Below are positions 26,290 to 35,080 of a stretch of DNA of 64,000 nt, in pieces. The DNA is taken from positions 2,604,001-2,668,000 of the forward strand of contig CP148031.1 of assembly GCA_040500365.1 (NCBI GenBank). The letters are read 5' to 3'. The notes under the pieces are model-generated. The model saw only the letters and a program-made list of their open reading frames with translations. It was not told the origin of the DNA and ran no database searches. Position 1 is the first letter of the stretch; the number at the start of each line of letters is the position of its first letter. The stretch comes from Dehalobacter alkaniphilus (GTDB lineage Bacteria > Bacillota > Desulfitobacteriia > Desulfitobacteriales > Syntrophobotulaceae). A program made the translations under genes and the position numbers.

Positions 26290-26313
26290 TCTCTCCTCTT
26301 TTCTAAAATATTT

Positions 26314-27618
26314 TTACTTATTCCAGAAGTTCTTTGTCGCATCTGAAGCACTCACTTTTCCGTATCCAAACAGATCATCAAAGAACCTTAGGATTGGACG
26401 GGCTGGCGTTCTTGTTCCCAGCTTCACGAAATCATGGTGCCATTCATCAAGTTTGTTATATGGACATACTTTAACGCAGATTCCACAGTCAGTTCCAACT
26501 TGTGCCCATTGGGACAAGCATTTTTCGGCATCTAAAGCCCATTTTTTTACACCGCCACTTGTGGATACCGTTATAGTTTTAAAACTTGGTTCTTTGTCAT
26601 GCGATATCGCTTGCGAAGGACAAGCGTCGGCGCACTTCCTGCAGGTTTTACAAAATTCTGCAACCCCGAAAGTAATCGGTTTATCAACAGCTAACGGCAA
26701 ATTGGTAAAGATCTTGCACAATCTGACTCTTGGTCCATATTTAGGCGTAATGAGGATCCCAATTCTGCTAAGTTCTCCTAATCCTGCGTGAACGCCCAAG
26801 GGAACACTTAATGCTGTATCATTGCCGCAAGGTATGGCCCGATAACCTAATCTTCTCAAGAAAGTTGCCACCTTATGAGCCGTTACACCCATATTGGAGT
26901 AGATATTGCCGGCAGAAGCACCTTCAAGCAGGGCCGGAGCAGCTTGAAAACTTTCATAATTCATTTCAAAAGCCATTACGATTACGTTTGTCGGTTCAAA
27001 CGGGAAGACATTTGGTTTTAAAGTCGCCGTCTTCGGGTCAGTGATAACATCCGTGTAGACCCATCTATCATCATAGGGTGCGATTCCTACTAAATCTGCT
27101 CCAAAAAAGGTGGCTGCCTTCTTTACCGCTTGGCTTGCAAGTTCAGGCGTTTGAAATTTGTAAGCATTAGGACTTACTTTTCCTTCCCAGTTATATAATC
27201 CTAAATTCGCGAATCCAGGAGCATGATAGCCATTGACATCATCCTCAACGGACCAAGCTGCATCATCCATAGCATATTCAAGCTGACCCCAGCCCTCTCC
27301 GCCTTCTTGAGGGATTTCACCGGTTTTTTTCCCGACATACTTAAAAAAGTCTGCTTGAACAATTTGATCCCCACTAAAAGCTCTCATAAACACAGTATTC
27401 TTTTGATTATAACGTTTGTAATCACTCGAAATCTCCATCGGCATTGTATCATGTTGTTCAATGCCTGCAGCATTCGCTACGCTGTTTACACCAGGAAGCT
27501 CGTAACCTAACAAAGCCGCACCGGCTGCCCCAACCCCCATTCCTATAGATTTTTTCAAGAAGTTCCGCCTACTCAGTCTTAACTTTTTTCCATCAGAATC
27601 CTGTTTGACCAAAGTCAT
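26314..27618 (-). CDS. rdhA: Reductive dehalogenase catalytic subunit rdhA (operon B), CprA-like
   Basis: 434 residues. Tat signal LSRRNFLKKS; DTMPMEISSDYKRYNQKN; corrinoid region AIPCGNDTALSVPLGVHAGLGELSRIG; Fe-S motifs FCKTCRKCADACP and C-x10-C ending CGICVKVCPYN. AAAGGAGG precedes the ATG. The adjacent regulator upstream on the same strand is interrupted by an insertion sequence, so expression control of this operon may be lost. Confidence 0.93.
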   Translation of the reverse strand: MTLVKQDSDGKKLRLSRRNFLKKSIGMGVGAAGAALLGYELPGVNSVANAAGIEQHDTMPMEISSDYKRYNQKNTVFMRAFSGDQIVQADFFKYVGKKTGEIPQEGGEGWGQLEYAMDDAAWSVEDDVNGYHAPGFANLGLYNWEGKVSPNAYKFQTPELASQAVKKAATFFGADLVGIAPYDDRWVYTDVITDPKTATLKPNVFPFEPTNVIVMAFEMNYESFQAAPALLEGASAGNIYSNMGVTAHKVATFLRRLGYRAIPCGNDTALSVPLGVHAGLGELSRIGILITPKYGPRVRLCKIFTNLPLAVDKPITFGVAEFCKTCRKCADACPSQAISHDKEPSFKTITVSTSGGVKKWALDAEKCLSQWAQVGTDCGICVKVCPYNKLDEWHHDFVKLGTRTPARPILRFFDDLFGYGKVSASDATKNFWNK

Positions 27619-27661
27619 GTTTTTGCCTCCTTTTTTCTTATTTAATTCAAAATACCATGGA

Positions 27662-27716
27662 GAAAAAAAGAGAACCAGTAGTCTGGATTACCGTAGTAAG
27701 CCCAAATTACTAGTTC
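27662..27716 (-). terminator. Terminator between interrupted regulator and rdhA (operon B)
   Basis: GAACCAGTA at 27672 pairs with TACTAGTTC at 27708 (one G-T pair). On the minus strand TCTTTTTTTC follows. It would end the regulator transcript about 50 nt before rdhA, or act as a leader hairpin if rdhA is read from further upstream. Confidence 0.5.
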
Positions 27717-27925
27717 GTATATCTGAAAAATCGTATTTAATAAGAAAATTATTTAATCTTTTGTCTTGCCTGGTACTGTTCTAGTCCGTTTAAATCCTTA
27801 ATATAGTAGTAGCCGTCAATTTGCTCAATATAATTCATACCTTTAAGCTTTTTGATAATTTTGATGCTGGTGATCCTATTGATCCCGAGTAAATGGCCAA
27901 TAAATTGGTGACTGATTTTGAAATT

Positions 27926-27932
27926 CAATTTA
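27926..27932. repeat. Target site duplication, left copy
   Basis: CAATTTA directly precedes the left IS end (GGGGCTGCTGAA). An identical copy lies at 29585-29591. Confidence 0.88.
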
Positions 27933-29584
27933 GGGGCTGCTGAATAACGGTAAAATCAGCATAAACACTGGGTTTTAACCCCGACTTTTGGTAAAATAGT
28001 ACATGTAAACATAAATATTATGTTAAAAAACCTTGCACTTGGGAGCGTGTTTTCATGTACAAACCTACCGAACAGCAGATTACATTTCCGCACGAATTCT
28101 TTCTGCCTTTTGGCGGGAACTTAAACCCGGACAATAAATGGTGTAAGCTCGCATTAATGATCCCCTGGGCCGAAGTTGAGAAGAAGTATGCCAGAAGTTT
28201 TCCTGTCAGTCGCGGACAAAAAGCCTATTCGGTGCGTTTGGCACTCGGATCTCTGATCATTCAAAATGTGAAATCATTATCTGACCGTGACACGGTCGAA
28301 GAGATCACAGAAAATCCGTACATGCAATATTTCATTGGCCTAAGTGCATTTGTAGATAAACCGCCATTCAATCATTCACTCATGACCCATTTCCGCAAAC
28401 GTTTGGACAAGGATATTATCAACGAAATCAACGAGATTACTAGCAGACTAGCCGGAGAACATGAATATCCAGAAAACCCAGATGACCCAGATGACTCAGA
28501 TGGCTCAGACGACACCCCTCCTTCTGATGGTGAAGACTCTGATGATACAGGACAAGAAGAGAAAACGAATGAAGAACCTTCAGAAACCAAGAACTCAGGC
28601 AAGCTGATCCTGGATGCAACCTGCACCCCTGCGGATATTCACTATCCTACAGATATCTGGCTTTTGAACACAACCCGGCAGGCTTTGGAAGAAATCATTG
28701 ATGTACTGCATGCACCGCATGCCGGGATTCTCAAGAAACCCAGATCCTACCGTCGCAATGCACGCAAAAGCTATCTGAACATTGATAAAAAGAAACATAA
28801 GACTGCTAAGATGATCCGCAAAGGAATCGGAGGACAGCTGCGATATATTCGACGGGATCTGAAAAACATTAAGACTCTTGCTGAAAAAAGTTCGCTGACT
28901 CTCTTAACTAAACGCCAATACCGCAATCTGCTCGTCAGTCAAGAAATCTACTGGCAACAGCTGGAAATGTACAAACAGGGTAAACATTCGGTAGAAGATC
29001 GCATCGTCAGCCTGCATATGCCTTTTGTCAGACCCATAGTACGAGGCAAGTCAAACGCAGATGTAGAATTTGGAGCTAAGCTTGCCATCAGTGTTGTGAA
29101 CGGATTCAGTTATATGGAGAGCTTGAGCTTTGACGCTTTCAATGAAAGCAAGACACTCATGCAATCGGTTGAAAACTACTACCAAAGGTATGGTTTTTAT
29201 CCAGAAGCCGTGATGGCAGACAAGATCTACCGGAACAGAGATAACCTTAACTACTGCAAGAAACTGGGCATTCGATTGAGCGGTCCACCGCTCGGCAGAC
29301 CAGCCAAAGATCAGGAACTATTAAGAGAACAAAAGAAACAAGAACGGCTGGATGCTGGAATACGAAACGCTGTTGAAGGAAAATTCGGAGAAGGTAAGCG
29401 GTTTTATGGGCTCGGACGTATCATGGCACGTCTCAAAGAAACCAGTGAGACTGTTATCGCCATGCAGCTGTTGGTAATGAACCTGGAGCGCAGGCTCCGG
29501 ATTCTTATACTCAATTTTATTAGAGAGAATTTCGGGCTGATCAGGTTAGCTTATTGAGAAAATAACATCCTGTTCAGCAGCCCC
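27933..29584 (+). mobile_element. IS element of the IS4/IS5 superfamily, 1652 bp
   Basis: Ends carry a perfect 12-bp inverted repeat (GGGGCTGCTGAA at left, its complement TTCAGCAGCCCC at right), flanked by a 7-bp duplication CAATTTA. It holds one transposase gene (28055-29557) with intact frame and lies inside the regulator gene of rdhABC operon B. Clean ends and duplication point to a recent insertion. Confidence 0.9.
28055..29557 (+). CDS. Transposase, IS5-like (DUF772/DDE type)
   Basis: 500 residues. The N-terminal region (KLALMIPWAEVEKKYARSFP, RLALGSLIIQNVKSLSDRDTVEEI) is the DUF772-type domain of IS5-like transposases. An acidic low-complexity linker (residues about 147-185, rich in D, S, P, E) separates it from the catalytic half, which contains LDATCTPADI (first Asp) and EAVMADKIYRNRDN (second Asp) and the EGKFGEGKRFYGL segment (Glu). 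The exact IS family needs a database match. Confidence 0.88.
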   Translation: MYKPTEQQITFPHEFFLPFGGNLNPDNKWCKLALMIPWAEVEKKYARSFPVSRGQKAYSVRLALGSLIIQNVKSLSDRDTVEEITENPYMQYFIGLSAFVDKPPFNHSLMTHFRKRLDKDIINEINEITSRLAGEHEYPENPDDPDDSDGSDDTPPSDGEDSDDTGQEEKTNEEPSETKNSGKLILDATCTPADIHYPTDIWLLNTTRQALEEIIDVLHAPHAGILKKPRSYRRNARKSYLNIDKKKHKTAKMIRKGIGGQLRYIRRDLKNIKTLAEKSSLTLLTKRQYRNLLVSQEIYWQQLEMYKQGKHSVEDRIVSLHMPFVRPIVRGKSNADVEFGAKLAISVVNGFSYMESLSFDAFNESKTLMQSVENYYQRYGFYPEAVMADKIYRNRDNLNYCKKLGIRLSGPPLGRPAKDQELLREQKKQERLDAGIRNAVEGKFGEGKRFYGLGRIMARLKETSETVIAMQLLVMNLERRLRILILNFIRENFGLIRLAY

Positions 29585-29591
29585 CAATTTA
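29585..29591. repeat. Target site duplication, right copy
   Basis: CAATTTA follows the right IS end and is identical to 27926-27932. Confidence 0.88.
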
Positions 29592-30109
29592 ATCATGTTC
29601 TCTGTTTCAATACCATAAGATTTGGCCATTGATATAAAGAGATTGCATATTCTCCATTCAACATCATGAAAGAGTAATTCTTCTATTCGAGACATGCTTG
29701 AAAAAAATTTCTTTGTCAATGATTCCATAATAAATAATGATATATCCAGATTATTTAATATTAATTCCATAAGTTTATTTTTGGATAGATGAATTATATA
29801 AGAATCTTCAACTGCTTTGAAGTATGTAAAAGCCGGAACATCGAAAAGCAGATTAGACTCTAGGAAAATACTTCCATCTTCAAGAATGAATTCTATTTTT
29901 TCGTTACCTTCAGGAGAGTATTCTATACATAATACCCTTCCCTTTAAAATATAATAAAATTTGTCAATGATTTCGCCTGGCGAAGCTATCGTTGTATTTT
30001 TTTTGTAAAATTCTTTCTCTCCCGCTTCAATTAAAGTCTTCGACACTCTTTGTGATCTGAGGATGCTAGAAAACATTTCTTTCAAAATTAATTCACCCCC
30101 TAAGACCAA

Positions 30110-30493
30110 TTTTCAGAAAATCAAATTGGAGAGTCTCTATCTTAGATCAGTTTTATTATTTTTAGCTATCTCTACTTTTAAAATTAATATTACACTCTTT
30201 CAATATTTTTTACAAAAATAAAAATAATCTTTTGCCCTATAAGGTCCATTTGTTTTACATAGAGTTAAAAAAGACGGTTTTCGATTGCAATACCGCCCGT
30301 TCTGTCCATTAATCTATTCACAATTAATTACACCAATATCTTCCGGAGGCAAAGGCTCAGAACGTTTTTAAGAATCCCGCCTAACATTCAGAATATAGCA
30401 GAAGACAGAGATCTACTAGTAGTCCAGACAACTAACGACCTTGGCTTTTGATACGTTATACCCTTTATCTGGATATCCTGAAATTCGCCAACG
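30110..30493. other. Intergenic region before interrupted regulator
   Basis: About 380 bases with no gene. It should contain the promoter of the interrupted CprK-like gene on the minus strand. No clear operator was seen. Confidence 0.4.
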
Positions 30494-30525
30494 TAAAAAT
30501 GACCAAGGCTGAATGCCAAGGTCAT
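30494..30525 (-). terminator. Terminator of rdhABC operon C
   Basis: ATGACCAAGGC (30499) pairs with GCCAAGGTCAT (ending 30525), with loop TGAAT, and is followed on the minus strand by five T. It lies about 20 nt after the small TM gene stop. Confidence 0.72.
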
Positions 30526-30545
30526 AGAGAAGTTGAGATATTTGT

Positions 30546-30653
30546 TTAAGAGATAGCGTGATAAGCCTGCCATTCACTTATTACAATCATGATAGCGACC
30601 GCAGATATTAATAAGATAAATACTATATCCCTCATGCTTAATTTGCTGTTCAT
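30546..30653 (-). CDS. 35-residue single-TM protein at end of rdhABC operon C
   Basis: ATG overlaps the rdhC stop (ATGA), as in operons A and B. It begins MNSKLSMRDIVFILLISAVA, has a single hydrophobic helix, and ends SEWQAYHAIS. A terminator closes the operon just after it, so it is the true last gene. Function unknown. Confidence 0.8.
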   Translation of the reverse strand: MNSKLSMRDIVFILLISAVAIMIVISEWQAYHAIS

Positions 30654-31921
30654 TCTTTTACCTCGATGTTATTCAATTCATTTGCAGATCTTGCTTCGAT
30701 TCCTATCCCTTTGATTCCTTCTATTCCCGGAACCTTTTTCAATTTTGCTTTTTTAAAGATTCCTTTTTCTAAAATCCCCATAATATATTTCCTGGGACGT
30801 AAAATGATCTCATTGAGTATCAAGCCTGGACAGAAGAACCTGCACCAGAACCTGCTGATGAAGAAAGAACTAAAAATCACGACCGGCAAAATAAGCCACT
30901 GGATACCGAATCCCTGCCGTCCAAATAAAGTAGCAAATGGTTCATAACCGGCAAAACTCGGTGTCTTTGTTAGAAATGCCCCTATCAGTGCCAGGTAGAT
31001 GAGTATATATCTTATTTTAGCCGCTTTTGCTTCGATCCTTTTATTGCAGCATTTGAATTTACCGCCGCCTACTTTTGCAGTTATTTCCTGCAAAGCGCCA
31101 AACGGACAAAGCCAGAAGCAGTAAACATTCTTTCCTAAGATAAAGGTGATCACCGGGATTCCGATTAAGAGGATATACCAAACGAGGTTTTCACGAACAG
31201 ACGGGAAATTCCCCATGAGAAGTCCGGTAATATTTGCAAGCGAAATGGGCGTATTATATTGGAAACCAATGATGACTAAACTTCCTAAAAGGACAAGCCA
31301 GCGTAATTTTTTTTGTTTGAATGCCACGCCAATCACCATCAGGATGACCAACGCTATGACGGCAATTTCCTTGGATCCGAACTTAGACGGTTCCACTTCA
31401 TCCTTAACATTCAGCCCGAACTCGCTCCTGGCTACGGCATGACTTCCCTGGGAAACCGCTTTGGCTATCCCCCTTGTAGAAAAGGTTGCGCCCGATATCC
31501 GGTCGATATCCTTGTTAATGGACAAGGGATCCGTGATATCTTTGCCGATGAATTTCTCCAGGTATTTCTGTTCAATGACCTTATCGATAAAGGATGGCGT
31601 ATCCTTATGGGCGGCAATAACCGTCCCTACAATTTTTCCTTTAAGATCGATTCCGGTGACCATTTTAATCGGACCGCCATAAGCAACTGCTTGCTCGATT
31701 ACGACGTAGCCTATTTTTTCTTCCTCACCGTTTTTCCCTTGGATTCTTCCTTCATAAATAACAGGGGAAGACGCAATCTTTTGAAAAGATTGCGCTTCCG
31801 GAAAAACTTGATTCATAAAAGGTATCATATCATTATCTGTATGAGTCCAACTCAAACCTAACGTTAGGAGGAATACAACTGCTGCTGCAAATACAATCAT
31901 TTTATTTGCTGTGTTTTTCAT
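30650..31921 (-). CDS. rdhC: RdhC, NosR-like flavoprotein (operon C), mosaic gene
   Basis: 423 residues with N-terminal TM, flavinylation motif SGATFSTRG, TM helices and the CFWLCPFGA and CRFFCPG motifs. The central tract (SINKDIDRISGATFS through CFWLCPFGA, about 31107-31520) matches the operon A gene almost exactly. The C-terminal part (IEAKAAKIRYILIYLALIGA to NNIEVKE) matches operon B. This mosaic pattern points to gene conversion between paralogues. AGGAGC precedes the ATG. Confidence 0.91.
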   Translation of the reverse strand: MKNTANKMIVFAAAVVFLLTLGLSWTHTDNDMIPFMNQVFPEAQSFQKIASSPVIYEGRIQGKNGEEEKIGYVVIEQAVAYGGPIKMVTGIDLKGKIVGTVIAAHKDTPSFIDKVIEQKYLEKFIGKDITDPLSINKDIDRISGATFSTRGIAKAVSQGSHAVARSEFGLNVKDEVEPSKFGSKEIAVIALVILMVIGVAFKQKKLRWLVLLGSLVIIGFQYNTPISLANITGLLMGNFPSVRENLVWYILLIGIPVITFILGKNVYCFWLCPFGALQEITAKVGGGKFKCCNKRIEAKAAKIRYILIYLALIGAFLTKTPSFAGYEPFATLFGRQGFGIQWLILPVVIFSSFFISRFWCRFFCPGLILNEIILRPRKYIMGILEKGIFKKAKLKKVPGIEGIKGIGIEARSANELNNIEVKE

Positions 31922-31955
31922 TTCTTGCTCCTGATAAAGATCTACCTGACTAAAA

Positions 31956-32255
31956 TTATGCGGCCTCTACTTTATTGGCTTTCTTTTTTGGTATAAAGGA
32001 ATTTAACCGTACCGTTACGATTACTAAGACAAGAAGAATTGCTCCGAATACCAGTAATCCCATACCGGCAGCCTGCATCTCACCTTCGGCAATGCTGCTA
32101 ACGATCCAAGCCAGCGTAAATGCTCCCCAGATTACGGATATGGACGTTAAAATCCAGCGTGCTACGGACATTTTGCCTGCAGCCTGGAATTTGATATAGA
32201 CAAACCAAAATGATGATGCGATGAGTGCGCCCAGGATCAACCAAAAGATAGCCAT
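31956..32255 (-). CDS. rdhB: Reductive dehalogenase membrane anchor rdhB (operon C)
   Basis: 99 residues with three TM helices (AIFWLILGALIASSFWFVYI, WILTSISVIWGAFTLAWIVS, GLLVFGAILLVLVIVTV) and a basic C-terminus one residue shorter than the operon A copy. GGAGAGATA lies before the ATG. It is located 30 nt after rdhA. Confidence 0.9.
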   Translation of the reverse strand: MAIFWLILGALIASSFWFVYIKFQAAGKMSVARWILTSISVIWGAFTLAWIVSSIAEGEMQAAGMGLLVFGAILLVLVIVTVRLNSFIPKKKANKVEAA

Positions 32256-32285
32256 ATTATCTCTCCTTTTCTCACTAATACATTT

Positions 32286-33623
32286 TTATTTTTTCCAAAA
32301 TTCTTTTATTGCTTCGGTAACCGTTGCTTTTCCATATCCAAACAAATCGTCAAAGAACCTAAGGACGGGTCTTGCAGGTGTTCTCGTCCCCAATTTCACG
32401 AAGTCATGATGCCATTCATTCGGTTTGTTGTAAGGACATACTTTAATACAGACTCCGCAGTCAGTTCCGGCCTCTCCCCACTGTTTCAAACATTTATCAG
32501 CATTGAGAGCCCATCTTTTCACACCAGCATTGGTGGAAGGTGTTGCCGCTACAAAACTTGGTTCTTTGTCATGGGATATTGCTTGAGAAGGACAAGCATC
32601 TGTACATTTCTTGCAGTTCATGCAAAATTCTTTAACCCCAAAAGTAATCGGCTTGTCAACCGCCAAAGGCAAATCGGTAAATATTTTGCATAAACGCTGT
32701 CTCGGTCCAAATTCCGGAGTGATAAGAATACCTATCCTGCTGAGTTCTCCCAGTCCCGCTTGAATCGCCATAGGAACACTTAAAGCAGTATCATTGCCGC
32801 AAGGTATGGTTTGGTAACCCAAACTTCTAATAAAATGAGAGAGCTTATTGACCAGAACACCCATATTGGAATAAATATTTCCGGTAGCAGCTAGTTCAAG
32901 AGAAGTGGGAGCAGCTTCAAAAGCTTGGTAATCCATTTCTAGTGCCAGTATAATTGCATTAGTAGGTTGAAACGGGAACACATTCGGAACGCTGTCCAGC
33001 TTTTGCATATCAAATACTTTTGAAAATACCCATCTTTCGTCATACGGAGTAATCCCAACCAGGCTTGCACCAAAGAATTTTGCAGCCCTTTTGACAGCTT
33101 CACTTGCTGCTTCTGGGCTCTCAAATTTATATTGATTAGGATTCACTTTGCCACTAACTTGTGAGGGCTTCCATTCATAGAGTCCCTGACTGGCAAAACC
33201 CGGTGCATGATAACCATTGAGACCGTCTTCTACACCCCAGGCGCCCGCTACCATCGCTTCTTCAAGTCTGCCATAGCCCTCGCCGGTGTTTATCGGTATC
33301 GTTTGCATATGCTTTCCGAAATACGTCTCAAATGAAGTCTTGACTGCAGGATCTCCCATCATAGCGCGAAAAATAACACCTTTTTTCTGATCATAACGCT
33401 GGTAATCACTGGAAATTTCTACCGGCATTGTATCATGCTGTACGACCTCTGCAGCATTGGCTATGCTGCCGTCGTAACCCAACAAAGCTGCACCTGCAGC
33501 CCCGGCCCCTATTCCGATTGAGGTTTTTAAGAAACCCCGTCTGCTAAATTTTTGGGACAAGGCCTTTTCTTGTTTTGTACTTTCTTGCGTTGTGCTTTTA
33601 GTTTTTTCGTTACCCAAATCCAT
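32286..33623 (-). CDS. rdhA: Reductive dehalogenase catalytic subunit rdhA (operon C), CprA-like
   Basis: 445 residues. Tat signal FSRRGFLKTS after a Lys/Gln-rich leader; TMPVEISSDYQRYDQKKG; corrinoid region TIPCGNDTALSVPMAIQAGLGELSRIG; Fe-S motifs FCMNCKKCTDACP and C-x10-C ending CGVCIKVCPYN. AGGGAGGAGATG is the ribosome site. An IS3-family element begins 88 nt upstream and separates it from its divergent CprK-like gene at 35081. Confidence 0.93.
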   Translation of the reverse strand: MDLGNEKTKSTTQESTKQEKALSQKFSRRGFLKTSIGIGAGAAGAALLGYDGSIANAAEVVQHDTMPVEISSDYQRYDQKKGVIFRAMMGDPAVKTSFETYFGKHMQTIPINTGEGYGRLEEAMVAGAWGVEDGLNGYHAPGFASQGLYEWKPSQVSGKVNPNQYKFESPEAASEAVKRAAKFFGASLVGITPYDERWVFSKVFDMQKLDSVPNVFPFQPTNAIILALEMDYQAFEAAPTSLELAATGNIYSNMGVLVNKLSHFIRSLGYQTIPCGNDTALSVPMAIQAGLGELSRIGILITPEFGPRQRLCKIFTDLPLAVDKPITFGVKEFCMNCKKCTDACPSQAISHDKEPSFVAATPSTNAGVKRWALNADKCLKQWGEAGTDCGVCIKVCPYNKPNEWHHDFVKLGTRTPARPVLRFFDDLFGYGKATVTEAIKEFWKK

Positions 33624-33757
33624 AGTACATCTCCTCCCTAAAATATTTCTATGAATAAACTATCACTTCTCAAAATTAATAGTAGAAGTCCTGACCTAGA
33701 TCACGTTTGATAGACACAGAGAATACCCCTATAATCAAAATAACGGAGGTATTCAAA

Positions 33758-34039
33758 ATGGCTTACGACAAAGAGTACAAAGAGTTGGTTGTCAAGAGGA
33801 TCATAAACAAGGAAACAACGATCAGAGAAATGGCAACAGAGCTAGGCGTGCATTACACAACAGTGCGCGACTGGGTCAGACAATATAAGCAACATGGAGA
33901 CGAGTCCTTCCCAGGCAAGGGCAAACTGCGTCCCGAGGATGAGGAGATCATAAAGCTCCGCAAAGAATTACTTGATCTTAAAGAGGAAAACGCAATCCTA
34001 AAAAAAGCGGCGGCCTACTTCGCGAAAAATCAGAAATAA
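33758..34039 (+). CDS. IS3-family transposase OrfA
   Basis: 93 residues. A helix-turn-helix (TIREMATELGVHYTTVRDWVRQYK) is followed by a leucine-zipper-like helix (IIKLRKELLDLKEENAILKKA). The start at 33758 has GGAGG. A slippery A7G run at 34000-34007 precedes the stop, as expected for programmed -1 frameshifting into orfB. Confidence 0.9.
   Translation: MAYDKEYKELVVKRIINKETTIREMATELGVHYTTVRDWVRQYKQHGDESFPGKGKLRPEDEEIIKLRKELLDLKEENAILKKAAAYFAKNQK
34000..34007 (+). promoter_or_regulatory. Programmed -1 frameshift slippery site
   Basis: AAAAAAAG within orfA. The orfB frame is -1 relative to orfA and is open through this point, so an OrfAB fusion transposase can be made here. Confidence 0.6.
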
Positions 34040-34089
34040 AGAAGTTCAAATTTATTTATGAACATCGCTCCGTATTTCGGATTGCGAAG

Positions 34090-34890
34090 ATGTGTCAGGC
34101 CTTAAACGTATCAAGGAGCGGTTATTACGCTTTTCTAAAAAGACCGCCCAGCGCCAGAGCCGAAAGAAAAGCTGCGCTGCTGAAAACCGTTACAAGCCTC
34201 TTTTACAAATACAAGCGCATCTATGGTGCGACCAGAATAACCAAAGAGCTGCCTCAAGAGCAATTGGCCTGCAAGACAACAGTTGCCAAAGTGATGCGGG
34301 AGAACGGCCTTCGTTCAAAGGTGATTAAGAAATACAAAGCAACCACAAACTCACGTCACAACTTGCCAGTTGCTGAAAATATACTTAACCGTGAGTTCAC
34401 TGCATCCCGTCGCAATGAAAAATGGGTTTCAGACATCACGTACATTGCTACGGATGAGGGCTGGCTCTATCTGGCAGGGATTCTGGATCTTTACGACCGT
34501 TCAATTGTCGGTTGGTCAATGGATAGCCGTATGAAAACGTCACTCGTGATATCGGCTCTAAGGAATGCCATCGGTCGCAAAAAACCTAAAGAAGGTCTCA
34601 TTTTACATTCAGATCGTGGTGTACAGTATGCCAGTCATAACTACCAGAAACTAATCCAGGAAAAGAACTTTGTTTGCAGCATGAGCCGCAAAGGCAACTG
34701 TTATGACAATGCCCCAATGGAATCATTCTGGGGTAAGTTGAAAACAGAATGGCTTAATGACATGCATTTCAAGACCAGAGATGAAGCAAGATCAGCAGTA
34801 TTTGAGTACATTGAGCTCTTTTACAATCGCAATCGCATTCATTCTTCCAACGATTACATAGCGCCATTAAAGGTGCATGATGCAGCATGA
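34090..34890 (+). CDS. IS3-family transposase OrfB (integrase core)
   Basis: 266 residues from the ATG. The frame is open further upstream (FIYEHRSVFRIAK), as expected for translation by frameshift from orfA. DDE residues are visible: WVSDITYIATDEGWLYLAGILDLYDR (first Asp), ILHSDRGVQYAS (second Asp), DNAPMESFWGKLKTEW (Glu). A HTH_21 region lies at the start. It appears intact. Confidence 0.92.
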   Translation: MCQALNVSRSGYYAFLKRPPSARAERKAALLKTVTSLFYKYKRIYGATRITKELPQEQLACKTTVAKVMRENGLRSKVIKKYKATTNSRHNLPVAENILNREFTASRRNEKWVSDITYIATDEGWLYLAGILDLYDRSIVGWSMDSRMKTSLVISALRNAIGRKKPKEGLILHSDRGVQYASHNYQKLIQEKNFVCSMSRKGNCYDNAPMESFWGKLKTEWLNDMHFKTRDEARSAVFEYIELFYNRNRIHSSNDYIAPLKVHDAA

Positions 34891-35080
34891 TTGCGTAATT
34901 CAATGAAAACAATAATTATTTAGGGTTTCTCCGTGTCTACCAAACGTAGGCAAGGTCATCCACGCTACAAATGTAGTCTAGACTACATTTGTATTTGTTT
35001 TAATAAAAGTATAATTAATGTGTGATAATATTTAATATAGGCAGGAAAGTACTATTAAACTATTGGGGAGTCTGATTTTT

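Larger units (their letters stand above)
27749..30085 (-). pseudogene. CprK-like regulator of operon B, split by an insertion sequence
   Basis: The N-terminal part (30085 to 29592, TTG start behind AGGGGGTG) encodes the effector barrel: IASPGEIIDKFYYILKGR and ILEDGSIFLESNLLFDVP. The C-terminal winged helix (27925-27749) encodes NFKISHQFIGHLLGINRITS. Between them sits a 1652-bp IS. Removing the element and one 7-bp CAATTTA copy rejoins IKL with NFKISHQFI in frame, matching IKLNIKIS of the paralogues. The break therefore removes only the DNA-binding half, leaving a sensor domain that may still be made. Confidence 0.92.
33711..34939 (+). mobile_element. IS3-family element, about 1.23 kb
   Basis: Ends are related inverted repeats (TAGACACAGAGAA at 33711; TAGACACGGAGAA as complement of the right end at 34939). 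It holds orfA and orfB. No convincing target duplication was seen next to these ends (TGA at left, CCA at right), so the exact ends or a later rearrangement are uncertain. It sits between the rdhABC operon C and its regulator. Confidence 0.85.

Noticed and set aside
23380..33710. Canonical dehalobox (TTAAT-N4-ATTAA) upstream of the three rdhABC operons
   Set aside because: Only half-sites such as TTAATTAA or ATTAAT were seen, with no consistent position. The candidate at 23441-23454 is reported with low confidence only.
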